From Algibacter sp. (lineage in GTDB: Bacteria; Bacteroidota; Bacteroidia; Flavobacteriales; Flavobacteriaceae), in NCBI RefSeq assembly GCF_029245835.1, contig NZ_JAQWOO010000059.1:38103-102102 (forward strand): a stretch of 64,000 nt of DNA. Direction: 5' to 3'. Both the position numbers and the translations under genes were made by a program. Below the pieces are notes generated by a model. That model was given only the letters and a program-made list of their open reading frames with translations. It had not been told where the DNA came from and searched no databases. Of this stretch, positions 27,461 to 37,887 are shown one piece after another. Position 1 is the first letter of the stretch. Each line of letters begins with the position of its first letter.

Positions 27461-29127
27461 TTACTTCAATTCTTTTAAGCTAACAGTTATTATGCGATTT
27501 TTACTCATCTCCGGAATTACGATTATCCCTTTTTGAATATCGATTCCCAAATCTGCAAATTGACTAAATCCTGTAACAATTTCAGATACCACCTCTCCTT
27601 TTAGTGAAATTTTTAATAACCTCCCTCCTGTCCAATCTGTAGCATAATAAAAATCTCCATATTGCACAACACCATCAAAATTTGCAATGGGTTCTCCTTT
27701 ACCAACCGTATGAATTTTTCTCGTTTTTCTATCAATCCATTTAAGTGTACCTTTTTTACTTGTTTCAAATGTAGCCTCGTTGGTCATTGGCCCCCACGTA
27801 GCAACAATAAGTTTTCCTCCACTAACCCATAAGCCATTTGGACATTCTAATCTTTCATCTTTTACAAACACATTTACTTTACCGTTTTCTGTTACTTTAT
27901 AAATTGTATTTTCATACGTATCTGACACGTAAACATCCCCATTATTTGCTGTAGCTACATAATTCGGAAATCTTGAACCCGGCAATGTAATTTTCTCAAC
28001 AATCTTTCCTTTAGCTATATTTATTTTTACTAAAACTCCACGGTCTGCCACATATAAATATCCATTATAAGACGCCATTCCAGTAGGTGCATCTAATCCT
28101 TCAACCCATCTGTTAGCAATAACATTTCTGTTCTCATCGAGTTTTGTTATCCAACCGTAACCATCTCTTGCAATAGTTACCTTTTCTCCCCTAAACTAGA
28201 AATAAACCATGAATTTGATGCTTCGTCCTAATAGGCATTTTCGGGTGCGTCCAAAATTGAATTTAGATTAGTGTTTAAATCTTGGTACGTTGATTGGATC
28301 ATCTTCTTCCATTTCTTCAATGATCTGTCTAAATGATTTTTGTTATTTTTAATTCCGAACGTATGAAGAATGGTTTTACCTTTAAATTTAATCTTCTGAA
28401 GTACGGATACAAATTCCTCAACGAGATAATCCCCTTCATCTAATGGTTTAATCGTATCTGACCAATCCTTAGAATTATCTTTAACCGATATATTGGAACC
28501 CGAAATTGTCGCATAGGTTAAGTACGGTAATGCGCTTAAAGCAACATCCAAAAGTCGATTACCATTTCCAGCCCTTAATTCGTGACATAAATGAAAACTT
28601 AATTTTAAATTTGAGGCATTTACTTCATTGATATATGGCAATGCATCTTCAATACTTTCTATAAAGGTATTATCGTGTGGATAAATAACAATATTGCTTC
28701 CAGATTTCTGGGCTTCAGCACACATGTTTTTGAATAGGTCAACCGTTCTATCTTTTGTTGCTAAATTATCGTTATTTCTAACAATGACCCAAATAGGTAA
28801 TTTGGGTGCCAAGGAAAGAACTTCTTTCCAAATTGGATCTAATTCATCTCTTCGCCCAAACTCATACTGTATGTAGATTATAGGAACTGAAAACTCCCCA
28901 GATTTAACCGCCTCCGTATTCAAATATGACTTAAGTTTATTGATATGAGAAGAATTCTGTACCCTGAATGTAACTCCTTCAAAACCCTTCTGCTGGAGAA
29001 AGTTTACACGCTCAATAATTGACATATCGCTTAGCTCAAAATCGTATACATACAAGGAGCTATCAATTCCTTGAGCAAAAGTTATATATGTTAAAACAAA
29101 GGATAATAGTAAAAGTACTTTTTTCAT
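27461..29127 (-). pseudogene. Secreted TIM-barrel epimerase-like protein fused to SMP-30/NHL propeller, split by a stop and a frameshift
   Basis: Two apparent genes are halves of one. The upstream half (29127-28228) has a signal peptide and a sugar-phosphate isomerase/epimerase-like TIM barrel. It ends SILDAPENAY at a TAG where the next codons read DEASNSWFISSLG, a typical SMP-30/gluconolactonase opening; the TAG looks like a mutated Trp codon. At 28187-28191 one base is missing, after which GEKVTIARDGYGWITKLDENR and the rest of the propeller follow in the other frame. Repaired length is about 555 residues. It is 49 bp downstream of the 1064-residue beta-helix protein gene and presumably in its operon. 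The enzyme role is unknown. Confidence 0.8.
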
Positions 29128-29176
29128 TGTAAGGTATTCTAGGAATTTTATTAACTAAGCTATATGAGTAATAATT

Positions 29177-32100
29177 TTAGTGATCAACCAAAAACTTATG
29201 TGATTGCTTTAGGTTCTCAGAAGTAATGCTTAATAAATACAAGCCATTTGACAGTCTCCCTAAGGGTAACTTAATGTTTTTCATATCATTATAACTTCCT
29301 TTAAAAACAATCTTACCAGTGATATCGTTAATTTCAATTTTTAGGTTATTAGTATTACTTTGAATTTTTATATTTAATTCAGCCTTCACAGGATTTGGAT
29401 ATATGATAGTGGTAAAGCTTTCTTCATTTAAATTTTCAACATTCAAGGTTTCTGAAGATTCATAAGCCCCTATATCAATGATTTCTACAATTCTTACTCC
29501 ACCAATAACATCAACTGATTCTGAGTTATAAGTACCATCACCAGCGCCAACTAACTGACCATTTTCTGCAGGAAACAAACCGTCATCTGATGTAGCAAAT
29601 ACATTATCTGCCCCATCTACATCTGAGCTATCTGTAAAAGGATCTGAAGTTAAAGCAATATAATTTGAACTATTATCGCTTATAGACGTACCTGCCTGTG
29701 TATCTGACGCTATGTTTGATGACCCCGATATTTTAGTAAAATCTTGAGCGTTAAAGGCTTGCGGGTTACCATTAGCAAGGTTGCCATAAAAAACGGTATT
29801 ATTTATGACCGCCGTACTGGAGCTTCCTAGAAACATACCAGAACCATTAACTGCTGTATTACCATAGAAGGTGCAAGAATTTAAATTTAAGGTAGCACTA
29901 CTAAAGTTATCGATACCTCCACCTCTTGATGAGGAAGTATTATTGGCAAATACAACATTGGTAAATGTGATTAGCTCTGAATTATTTCCATTTACATGAA
30001 CTGCTGCCCCATTATTAGCATTATTCCCGGAAAACACAACATTCTTAAATATTGCAGAAGCATCACTTGGTATGCTAATTGCACCTCCATTATTAGTAGC
30101 AATGTTATTTATAAATTGAACATTATTAAATATTGGCGAAGCATTAGCCTGAATTAATGCACCAGCACCTTTTGTATTACCTCCATTTTCAATGATTAGA
30201 TAATTTAAATCAATTGTTAAGTTACCATTGATTACCAATCTACGTTCAGTATTAACTCCCGTTAATGTGGTGAATCCTGTTCGTGTGTCTGAACCCGGAT
30301 CGTAACCCCCTGTAATAGTTACAGATTTATTAACCGTAATTTGAGTGTCATCTGTAATAGAGCCACTTGCAATTCTAATTTCATCGCCGTTGGAAGCAGC
30401 ATTAATGGCTAATTGTACCATGCGTCCGGAGCGGAATGCATTTTCCCAAGTACTTCCATCATTGGCTCCCGTTGTAAGAGTACCATCTACGTAGAATACT
30501 AAATTATCGGCATTAAATATTTGACCAACTTCTTTTATTACATTAGTAAAACTATTTTCTTGCGTTTCAGGAACAAGGTATTGAGGAAACTCGTACCAAG
30601 ATTCAATGTCTATTCTTGTAGGATTAATTCCTGTACTTCTAAGTGTGCGAATGTAATCTACACATCCTTCCTTAAACAAAGCATCTTGAGTTTCTTGGCT
30701 ATTACCTGGAAAACCCACACCGCCTGTACTTTGGTTCACTATTACAGATAATTCTAAACCATTTGTAGTACAATAATCTTTAATGGCATTTAAACGATTA
30801 TTGCCAAGATCGGTTCCGTTTTTAGTGTAATAATAGTATGGATGATCGATTTCTATATGGCTAATACTAATTCCTCTAGTTGCTATTTTACTCAAATAAA
30901 TATCACATAAATAATCCCAACTAATCACTCCAGTTTTTGCTGCCCAACCACCACCATTGTGCGGCACAATATCACCATTACTGTCCCTTATATCCCAATT
31001 GGGTAAATTGGGTAAAGGTATTATTTCAAAACCCGGGTATCTTTGTTTAACGATTTCAGTTGCCACTGCAACTTCTTCTAATCCTTCTTCTGGTGTCCTA
31101 AAGTTTGTGTTCTTAGCAGAATCATAAAAACAACGAAACATCATTCCATCCCAAGTTAAGAATTCAATTTTACCTCCAATGTCATTAACTTGGTCAACTC
31201 TCTCAACAATGCTTTCAGCATATTTTTCTCCAGAATTATTACCACTTATCACACTTTCAAGGGCAATTCGCATTTTAAATTTATTACATGTGTAGATTAA
31301 CTTTGAAAAGTCATACGCAAAAAACTCAGGTGCTGTTGAAGCTCTAAAAGTAGCGCCATGAATTTTATATACATTGGCCATAGATGCAGATTGAGGCCAA
31401 GTATTGTTATCTAGTAAATCATCATTTGCATTTTGGATGAGATCAAAAGGAGTAGGAGTCATCCATACATCAGTAGGGTAGGATTCTGCAGTTTGACTTT
31501 CGGTAGTAAACTGGTTCACAGAGGACACATCTCTTCCCGCAGGATTTTCTAAGGTTACAAGATAATTGTACGTTGTACTTGTATTTAATTCCTTTTGACT
31601 CATATAAAAAACACCTCCATTATCTATACGTTGATTTGTGACAATCGTGTCGTTGGTTCCTTGGGGCCACAATTTAAATGTCGCATCAACTTTAGATCCT
31701 GTATATGAAGATTTGATGGATACTCTATTTCCAAAAATTACTGATTCTATATCATTTGAAAGAATTGGCGTAACTGGAGTACACGATGAATCAGTGTCTT
31801 GAGATGGTACTGTTGGTGTTGAATTTGATGATAATGCCACCCAATCTAATCTGTACACAGCCGATACAGGTGTGTAACCACTTGCTGTTTGACCACCATT
31901 GGGAAGATGCATCCTATTAATATTTACTGTACCAGACCAATCTACTTCTTGACTTAAATCTATCGTGTAATTTGTTTGGCCGTTATATATTTTAAAAGAT
32001 TTGGATCTAATATCGTTAATTTGACCATCAGCACTTGTATCCCAAACAAAAAGCGCGTTGATACCGTTTACTGGAATATTTGCATTTTCAACTGAAAGAG

Positions 32101-32371
32101 AAAAATGAACATATTTATAAGTGTCTGCATCTATGTTCTCGTTTGTGGGGCCAAACAACCAACTAAAATTATCATTAAAATCATGAACTAATTTAAGGTG
32201 TGAAGAATTTATTGAAGCATTTTGAAACTCATATGTAATTTTAAAGGAATTGACATTATCAACTTCTCCCCACCCAGATGAATCGCAATCAAATGACCAT
32301 ACATGATCCTCTTGTGAAAAAGTTAACCCATGGACAATTAATAATCCAAAAAACAAAATAGCTTTTTTCAT
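29177..32371 (-). CDS. T9SS-secreted multidomain protein: CBM-like, TIM-barrel-like, parallel beta-helix
   Basis: 1064 residues with signal peptide (GLLIVHGLTFSQ). About 20-190: jelly-roll carbohydrate-binding-like domain; about 200-290: Fn3-like; about 295-610: a TIM-barrel-like region with HIEIDHPYYYY and RIDIESWYEF, acidic residues placed as in clan GH-A; about 615-985: right-handed beta-helix cassette beginning FYVDGTLTTGANDGSTW; about 990-1064: T9SS type A sorting tail (YPNPVKAELNI, LSNGLYLLSI). No CAZy family is recognised. The beta-helix part is nearly the same as in the proteins at 50475 and 55024. An operator and a -7 box lie in the divergent promoter upstream. Confidence 0.75.
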   Translation of the reverse strand: MKKAILFFGLLIVHGLTFSQEDHVWSFDCDSSGWGEVDNVNSFKITYEFQNASINSSHLKLVHDFNDNFSWLFGPTNENIDADTYKYVHFSLSVENANIPVNGINALFVWDTSADGQINDIRSKSFKIYNGQTNYTIDLSQEVDWSGTVNINRMHLPNGGQTASGYTPVSAVYRLDWVALSSNSTPTVPSQDTDSSCTPVTPILSNDIESVIFGNRVSIKSSYTGSKVDATFKLWPQGTNDTIVTNQRIDNGGVFYMSQKELNTSTTYNYLVTLENPAGRDVSSVNQFTTESQTAESYPTDVWMTPTPFDLIQNANDDLLDNNTWPQSASMANVYKIHGATFRASTAPEFFAYDFSKLIYTCNKFKMRIALESVISGNNSGEKYAESIVERVDQVNDIGGKIEFLTWDGMMFRCFYDSAKNTNFRTPEEGLEEVAVATEIVKQRYPGFEIIPLPNLPNWDIRDSNGDIVPHNGGGWAAKTGVISWDYLCDIYLSKIATRGISISHIEIDHPYYYYTKNGTDLGNNRLNAIKDYCTTNGLELSVIVNQSTGGVGFPGNSQETQDALFKEGCVDYIRTLRSTGINPTRIDIESWYEFPQYLVPETQENSFTNVIKEVGQIFNADNLVFYVDGTLTTGANDGSTWENAFRSGRMVQLAINAASNGDEIRIASGSITDDTQITVNKSVTITGGYDPGSDTRTGFTTLTGVNTERRLVINGNLTIDLNYLIIENGGNTKGAGALIQANASPIFNNVQFINNIATNNGGAISIPSDASAIFKNVVFSGNNANNGAAVHVNGNNSELITFTNVVFANNTSSSRGGGIDNFSSATLNLNSCTFYGNTAVNGSGMFLGSSSTAVINNTVFYGNLANGNPQAFNAQDFTKISGSSNIASDTQAGTSISDNSSNYIALTSDPFTDSSDVDGADNVFATSDDGLFPAENGQLVGAGDGTYNSESVDVIGGVRIVEIIDIGAYESSETLNVENLNEESFTTIIYPNPVKAELNIKIQSNTNNLKIEINDITGKIVFKGSYNDMKNIKLPLGRLSNGLYLLSITSENLKQSHKFLVDH

Positions 32372-32551
32372 AGATTCATAAATTAAAATATTTTTTTTAG
32401 TTTCATAAGTAATTTTAATCGTTAATTTTTAATCATTAAACGCTCAATAGACTTAGATTTTAGCTTCTAAATTTTAGACAAAATTAAAGTAATGAAATTA
32501 CTATCGCATCATGCACAATCATGCTTCGCGTTTACTCGATTTCACATACAG
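32372..32551. repeat. 180-bp promoter repeat, intact copy
   Basis: Leader and promoter of the beta-helix protein gene. It matches 37888-38067 over 180 bp with about four substitutions and no gaps. It includes a -7 box TAATTTTG (32479-32486, minus strand) and ends in the operator at 32547-32564. Confidence 0.9.
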
Positions 32552-32564
32552 TATAGTGCAGGAT
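32547..32564. promoter_or_regulatory. PUL operator repeat, divergent beta-helix protein/sulfatase promoter
   Basis: On the minus strand ATCCTGCA-CT-ATACTGTA, identical to the sites in front of SusC and the 187-residue CBM-like gene. It lies between the minus-strand beta-helix protein gene and the plus-strand sulfatase at 32640 (75 bp upstream), so it could serve both. Confidence 0.75.
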
Positions 32565-32639
32565 AGTTGTAACTTGAATAGACTATAACTTGCTCCTTAT
32601 TCAAATTATTATGTATAATAATAAAGCCTACCCCCACAT

Positions 32640-34172
32640 ATGCAAAAACGAATTTTTAGGACTGTAACATTAATATTATTATCCAGCCTTATACTATCAA
32701 GTTGTAAGAAAAAAAAGGGAGGAAAGGATAACACAAGACCAAATATTGTTTTTATTTTGGCTGATGATTTAGGATGGTCTGATTTGCCAAGTTATGGCAA
32801 TACTTTTAATGAAGCCACAAATATCAACAAATTAGCCATGGAAGGCATGCAATTCTATAATGCTTATGCTGCCAACCCCGTATGTTCACCCTCTAGAGCA
32901 AGCATTCAAACTGGACAATATCCCGCTCGAATTGGCATTAATGATTTTATCCCTGGACATTGGCGACCTTATGAATTACTAACAGTACCAATAAACAGAA
33001 CACAATTCTTGCCTCTAGATTATAAAACTATTGGTGAAGCCCTTCAAGATGAAGGTTACAGAACGGGATATTTTGGTAAATGGCATTTAGGTTTTACTGA
33101 AAAACACCATCCTAGAAATCAAGGGTATGATGAAAGTGTTGTTTACAACGGTGGTGGTTTTTTTGATTATAATGAAAAAATGAACCCGGCAACCAATTAT
33201 CCGGAAGGAACGGTTTTATCGGAGGCATTAACCAATTTAAGCTTAAACTTTATTGAAAAGAACAAAAACAACCCTTTCTTTTTGTTTTTATCACATTACG
33301 ATGTCCATGTACAGTTAGAAGCCCAAGATTCCCTTATCAAAAAATACTTAAACAAACCAAAGACCAATGAATACCCATCTAATGCTGTTTATGCCGCTAT
33401 GGTTGAAAACGTGGATACTAGTGTGGGTAAAATAATGGATAAACTGGAATCACTGGACTTAAGTAAAAATACAGTAGTTGTGTTTTTTTCAGATAATGGT
33501 GGATTGGTAAAGCGATATGATGAGATCCCATTAATAGCACAACGTAATTTACACTATTATCAAAACGACACTTTACGGTACGTGGCAACATCAAATAAGC
33601 CTTTAAAAAAAGAGAAAGGCACCGTTTATGAAGGTGGTATTAGAGAACCTCTTATTATAAAATGGCCAGATAAAATTGAACCAGGAAGTACATCTAAAGC
33701 ACTAGTTAGCGGCATTGACTTTTTTCCAACTTTTTTGGAAATAGCAGAAGCAAAATCAACTAACCAAATTATAGATGGAAAAAGTATTGTTCCCGTATTA
33801 ATGAAAAAGAATAATATCAGTGAAGAGCGTGTGCTGTACTGGCACTATCCCGTTTACCATCATGATGCCCCTGCTGGAACGATAAGAAAGGGAAACTGGA
33901 AACTGATACATTCATTTCAAGATGACAGTATAGAATTGTATGATCTTGAAAATGATATTGGAGAATCTAACAACTTAGTAGACCAAGAATCTGAAACCGT
34001 AAAAGAACTATATACCCTTTTGAAAAATTGGCGAACAGATATTAATGCTGCATTACCAATGAAAAATGAAAGCTTCGATGTCTCCAGAAGAAAAGAATGG
34101 TCAAGGCATCCTAGTTTTGATGACATGCTTACTGGAAGGCAATCATTTAAAGATATAATACCTAAGAACTAA
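32640..34172 (+). CDS. Formylglycine-dependent sulfatase (S1 family), lipoprotein
   Basis: 510 residues with lipoprotein signal (LILSSC). NIVFILADDLGWSDL metal site; VCSPSRASIQTGQYPAR active-site motif (Cys about 82); GKWHLGF; FFSDNGG. All core residues are present. Followed after 10 bp by a second sulfatase on the same strand, and preceded by the divergent operator-bearing promoter. The two probably remove different sulfate groups from one glycan; position specificity is not readable. Confidence 0.92.
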   Translation: MQKRIFRTVTLILLSSLILSSCKKKKGGKDNTRPNIVFILADDLGWSDLPSYGNTFNEATNINKLAMEGMQFYNAYAANPVCSPSRASIQTGQYPARIGINDFIPGHWRPYELLTVPINRTQFLPLDYKTIGEALQDEGYRTGYFGKWHLGFTEKHHPRNQGYDESVVYNGGGFFDYNEKMNPATNYPEGTVLSEALTNLSLNFIEKNKNNPFFLFLSHYDVHVQLEAQDSLIKKYLNKPKTNEYPSNAVYAAMVENVDTSVGKIMDKLESLDLSKNTVVVFFSDNGGLVKRYDEIPLIAQRNLHYYQNDTLRYVATSNKPLKKEKGTVYEGGIREPLIIKWPDKIEPGSTSKALVSGIDFFPTFLEIAEAKSTNQIIDGKSIVPVLMKKNNISEERVLYWHYPVYHHDAPAGTIRKGNWKLIHSFQDDSIELYDLENDIGESNNLVDQESETVKELYTLLKNWRTDINAALPMKNESFDVSRRKEWSRHPSFDDMLTGRQSFKDIIPKN

Positions 34173-34182
34173 ATAAAAAAAC

Positions 34183-35883
34183 ATGTTAAAAAAGTACACC
34201 TTTCGTTTAATTCTATTTACTGTTTTGTTTTCATGCAAAAACCCTAAGAAAAGCCAACTCGAGAGTCATATTTCTGATCGACCAAATATCATTTTTATTT
34301 TGGCTGATGATTTCGGTATTATGGATAGTCAAGGCTATGCCAAAAGGTTTTCCAACACAACTAAAAATAGCATGTATTACGAAACCCCTAATATAGACAA
34401 ACTTATGACAGAAGGGGTTTCCTTTTCTCAAGCCTATGCCAATCAATTATGCTCACCAACAAGAGCAAGCATATTAACAGGTAAGTATGCTGGTAGATTA
34501 GGTTTTACAACAGCTATGCCACCTAGAAAAACATACCTCAATCAGCAGGAAACTCCGCCACCTGGTTATTACATCCATGACGTTTTTGAGCATAAAGATG
34601 ATATCAAAATTGAACAATCCTTAATCAATGGTATTTCAAATTCAGCAATACCGACAGGTCAAACATATGATAATGGGAAGAAGGAACTATCTATAGCAGA
34701 GGCTTTACAAGATTATCAATCTGGTTTTATTGGTAAGTGGCATGTTGGCGGATTTGGGGTAAAGGGTTATCAACCAGAAGATCTAGGGTTTGAACCCATA
34801 GCATGGTTTGATGCTGGAGGTTCTCCATATTACAACTGGAAATCTTTATGGAACGCAGAGCAAAACAATCAATTTCCTAAATTAACTAATCAGATGTATG
34901 ATATTGGCGACGCCGGTAATTCTTCAGGAGAAAACTATCTGACAGATGATTTAACAGAACAAGCTTTAGATTTTATTACCGAACAGGCTAAAGATAGAAC
35001 TAAACCGTTCTTCCTCTATTTTTCGCACTTCGCCATTCATACACCATATCAAGGAATTAAGGAAGAAATAGATCACTTCGATAAAAAACCCACAAAAGGA
35101 TGGAACAACCATAAAGACCCTGTATATGCAGCAATGATCAAAAGTTTAGATCGCTCGGTAGGTAAGGTTCTCGACAAATTGGCTGAATTGAATATTGAGG
35201 AAAATACATTAGTTGTTTTCATGTCTGATAATGGAGGTATAGATTCCAAAATTACCCCGAAAGGTGACGGCACAGATAATAGTCCCTTTTTAGGAGGCAA
35301 GGCTTGTCTCACTGAAGGAGGTATTAGGGTTCCTTTAGTATTTAGATGGAGAGGAAAGATAAAACAAAATGAATGGGTAAATATTCCGGTGGACTGCACG
35401 GATATTTACCCTTCCTTACTTGAGGCAGCAGGATATAATGCTAAAGAAGTTATAAACAATAACAACTTGGATGGAGAGAGTCTTATGGGCTTGCTTGATG
35501 ATATAGAAAATATGAATTCTAGCTATTCAAAAAACACTCATTATTGGCACTATCCGTTTAACGTTATTTATAATAACCCTCTGGAACCCCTACCGTTAAC
35601 GCCTCACTCCGCTATTAGAGAGGATAATTATAAACTTATCTTTGATTGGTATGGAAGGCTTCGATTGTATGATATTGAAAAAGATCCCTACGAAAAAAAT
35701 GATTTGAGTCTAGTGAAACCTATGGTAAAGGACAAACTCTTTAATAATTTAATGACATGGTTGGTTGAAAATGTAGATCAGCGATACTGGCCTTCAATTA
35801 ATCCAAATTATAATGCAACACAAGAAGCTAGAAATGAACCGTTTGTTGATTTATTTACTAAATATAAAACTAAAATTGAATAA
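34183..35883 (+). CDS. Formylglycine-dependent sulfatase (S1 family), lipoprotein
   Basis: 566 residues with lipoprotein signal (TVLFSC). NIIFILADDFGIMDSQ; LCSPTRASILTGKYAGR with the formylglycine Cys about 90; GKWHVGGFG; VVFMSDNGG. An insertion of about 50 residues between the active-site motif and GKWH (PPPGYYIHDVFEHKD region) makes it longer than its neighbour. Translationally close to the preceding sulfatase. A fragment homologous to its 3' third is found at 38141-38260. Confidence 0.92.
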   Translation: MLKKYTFRLILFTVLFSCKNPKKSQLESHISDRPNIIFILADDFGIMDSQGYAKRFSNTTKNSMYYETPNIDKLMTEGVSFSQAYANQLCSPTRASILTGKYAGRLGFTTAMPPRKTYLNQQETPPPGYYIHDVFEHKDDIKIEQSLINGISNSAIPTGQTYDNGKKELSIAEALQDYQSGFIGKWHVGGFGVKGYQPEDLGFEPIAWFDAGGSPYYNWKSLWNAEQNNQFPKLTNQMYDIGDAGNSSGENYLTDDLTEQALDFITEQAKDRTKPFFLYFSHFAIHTPYQGIKEEIDHFDKKPTKGWNNHKDPVYAAMIKSLDRSVGKVLDKLAELNIEENTLVVFMSDNGGIDSKITPKGDGTDNSPFLGGKACLTEGGIRVPLVFRWRGKIKQNEWVNIPVDCTDIYPSLLEAAGYNAKEVINNNNLDGESLMGLLDDIENMNSSYSKNTHYWHYPFNVIYNNPLEPLPLTPHSAIREDNYKLIFDWYGRLRLYDIEKDPYEKNDLSLVKPMVKDKLFNNLMTWLVENVDQRYWPSINPNYNATQEARNEPFVDLFTKYKTKIE

Positions 35884-36369
35884 TTAGTTGATTGAGTAGT
35901 TTTCAACACCATACCAACTTCTTAAGTATTTTCCATTTATCAAAATGGTTTTAATCTAATTTATGATAAATTTAAATTGTTGAGTAGTGTTTTATCTAAT
36001 TTAATACCCTGTATATACAAAGCACTTGGTATATTATTTTTCGAAATAATAATAGTGTTTTTTTTTCAATCCGCCTTCCTAAATTTGTTTAAACAATGCC
36101 CTAGAGATCCCAAAAAAGTACTCATTAAAATTATAAAAACAAGGCATATTTACTCTATCCATCCCCATATAATCTTTATAAACGGCATAAAAATCAAATT
36201 CACCAGTAATTTCAGTTAACTGCATACAACAAGGTTAGTTTCATCTAAACCATCAACAACAGAGTTCCTCCATTGCTTAAGCTAAACGCCGTTTTTGTTC
36301 CTGAAGGGCAAAAATGGAGTTTAGGTGGATGTTGTAACAAGTGAATTTCTATTCCTTAGGAAAGCGTAC
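35884..36369. other. 486-bp region between convergent genes with a decayed gene fragment
   Basis: No intact gene. It carries a minus-strand fragment related to the secreted protein at 36370-37887 (36100-36275, listed separately); the rest is AT-rich. Convergent ends of the sulfatase pair and the 505-residue gene meet here. Confidence 0.5.
36100..36275 (-). pseudogene. Remnant of a second copy of the 36370-37887 protein family
   Basis: On the minus strand, MQLTEITGEFDFYAVYKDY followed by NMPCFYNFNEY matches the intact neighbour's MQAAEITSEFDFYGFYENC and DIPCFYSYYEF. Just upstream in another frame QWRNSVVDGLDETNL resembles the region before that motif. No start or ends are preserved. This shows that the family was once present in two copies here. 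Confidence 0.65.
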
Positions 36370-37887
36370 TTATGATTTTATGAATTTTTGGCAAGCTACA
36401 ACCCCAGAATTACTTACTATTTTAATAAGATAAACACCTGATTGAAGTTGGTTTACGTTTAAAGTATGTGTTTGCGAATTTTCCCCAAGCATGTTTACAT
36501 TTTGTTTTATAAGTGTATTTCCAACAGTTGAAAAAACAGTAATAGTTAATTTACCAGTTATATCGTGAATTTTAACATTAATTTTACCACTTTCAACAGG
36601 GTTGGGAAAAACCTTTATTGAAGGTCTATAATTCTTCATTGTATTTGTTTCGATTGAGAGAGTAACATCTGTCAACCTAAGTGTATTCGCATAAATTTCC
36701 TCAGGAGTACCTACCAAATAATACATTTCACCTCTCCAAGTTTCAGGGTCATTATTTGGGGTACGATTTCGGTTAAGTAAACCAGAAGTTCTACCTCCAA
36801 ACCCCAATTTCATCATTGTAGGGGTACGAGAAGGGTCATCTTGAACCCAAGCAACAACTCGTCTATCATCTGTATAAGTGCCTCCTACAGTTTGTTGAGA
36901 TACAATTTCCGAATTAGGCTGAAAAACGCCAATTGCAACTCCTTGATTTATATTTTGATTATTGCTGATAATCATCATTGGATAAATATTGGTGTTATTT
37001 AAGTGTATTTCATCAGTTAAAACAGAATTTCTAGCTTCTGTTATCCAATTCCCTGCGGCATCAACATAATGGCGGTATTGTGCAGGAAATAAAACGTTAT
37101 CAAAACGTATAGTGCTCCAATGTGTCAGGAAATTCATATCCATATCTGTACCTTGATGTGTGCCATTTGGGTTTAGATTAGAAATATCATCTTGTATAAA
37201 ATTTTGGTTATATACGGGTGAGTTTTCTGAAAACTGACTAATACAATGACCTGGGTATCGGTCATAAGAAAATTCGTAGTAGCTATAAAAACATGGAATA
37301 TCAACACCGTTTATATCTTTACAGTTTTCATAAAAGCCATAAAAGTCAAACTCGCTCGTTATTTCGGCAGCTTGCATACCCGAAAGACTGCTCTCATCGA
37401 TGCTGTCAACATCACTATTATAACCACTGCTTCCTCCATCGGTCGAATAATTATCACTAGCAAGGTTTTCCCATTCTATAAAGTCATAACTCCCATCGGC
37501 CCTCCAAAGGCAACAAGGACGCTCGTCTATAATTAATTTATTAGAAGTTGCGGTAATATTACATTGCGTACCAGCATTATCTGTCAATCCAGCTTGTGTT
37601 GGGTTGTATTTACCACTATGCGCAAAACTACGTATAGCTGTTTGCCCTCCTCTTCCATATTTGTCCGATTCTGGCCCCATCAAATCGCCATATCCAGGTA
37701 ACTCAAATTTATTTATCATACCTCCGCCCTTATCTGTAATCCCCAATGTTACTCCCCCTGACGTAATTTCATGGGTTGTTATAGCTGGATCACTTTCTTT
37801 TGCAACAATAAATGGAGTCTGCGCATATAAGTTAAGACTTGATGATAAACTTATAAATACAGCAAAAAACACCAAAACTCTTTTCAT
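36370..37887 (-). CDS. Unrecognised T9SS-secreted protein, candidate glycan-active enzyme
   Basis: 505 residues with signal peptide (SSLNLYAQ) and a T9SS type A tail from about residue 425 (KVFPNPVESGKINVKI, LQSGVYLIKIV). The central 400 residues match no family I know. Notable stretches: GGVTLGITDKGGGMINKFELPGYGD, GGQTAIRSFAHSGKYNPTQAG, SEFDFYGFYENC and HYVDAAGNWITEARNS. It is secreted, strand-rich, and duplicated (remnant beside it), so a lyase, hydrolase or binding protein is plausible. Its 180-bp promoter is a copy of the one at 32372 but has lost the operator and a base of the -7 box. Confidence 0.65.
   Translation of the reverse strand: MKRVLVFFAVFISLSSSLNLYAQTPFIVAKESDPAITTHEITSGGVTLGITDKGGGMINKFELPGYGDLMGPESDKYGRGGQTAIRSFAHSGKYNPTQAGLTDNAGTQCNITATSNKLIIDERPCCLWRADGSYDFIEWENLASDNYSTDGGSSGYNSDVDSIDESSLSGMQAAEITSEFDFYGFYENCKDINGVDIPCFYSYYEFSYDRYPGHCISQFSENSPVYNQNFIQDDISNLNPNGTHQGTDMDMNFLTHWSTIRFDNVLFPAQYRHYVDAAGNWITEARNSVLTDEIHLNNTNIYPMMIISNNQNINQGVAIGVFQPNSEIVSQQTVGGTYTDDRRVVAWVQDDPSRTPTMMKLGFGGRTSGLLNRNRTPNNDPETWRGEMYYLVGTPEEIYANTLRLTDVTLSIETNTMKNYRPSIKVFPNPVESGKINVKIHDITGKLTITVFSTVGNTLIKQNVNMLGENSQTHTLNVNQLQSGVYLIKIVSNSGVVACQKFIKS

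Noticed and set aside
28078..28200. SMP-30-like gene starting at the ATG at 28078
   Set aside because: The frame continues upstream with family sequence and lacks a start or signal peptide; treated as the 3' half of a broken fusion gene.
29500..30450. Repetitive DNA resembling a repeat array or CRISPR
   Set aside because: Repeats are imperfect, in frame and explained by beta-helix turns of a secreted protein; no constant repeat/spacer lengths.
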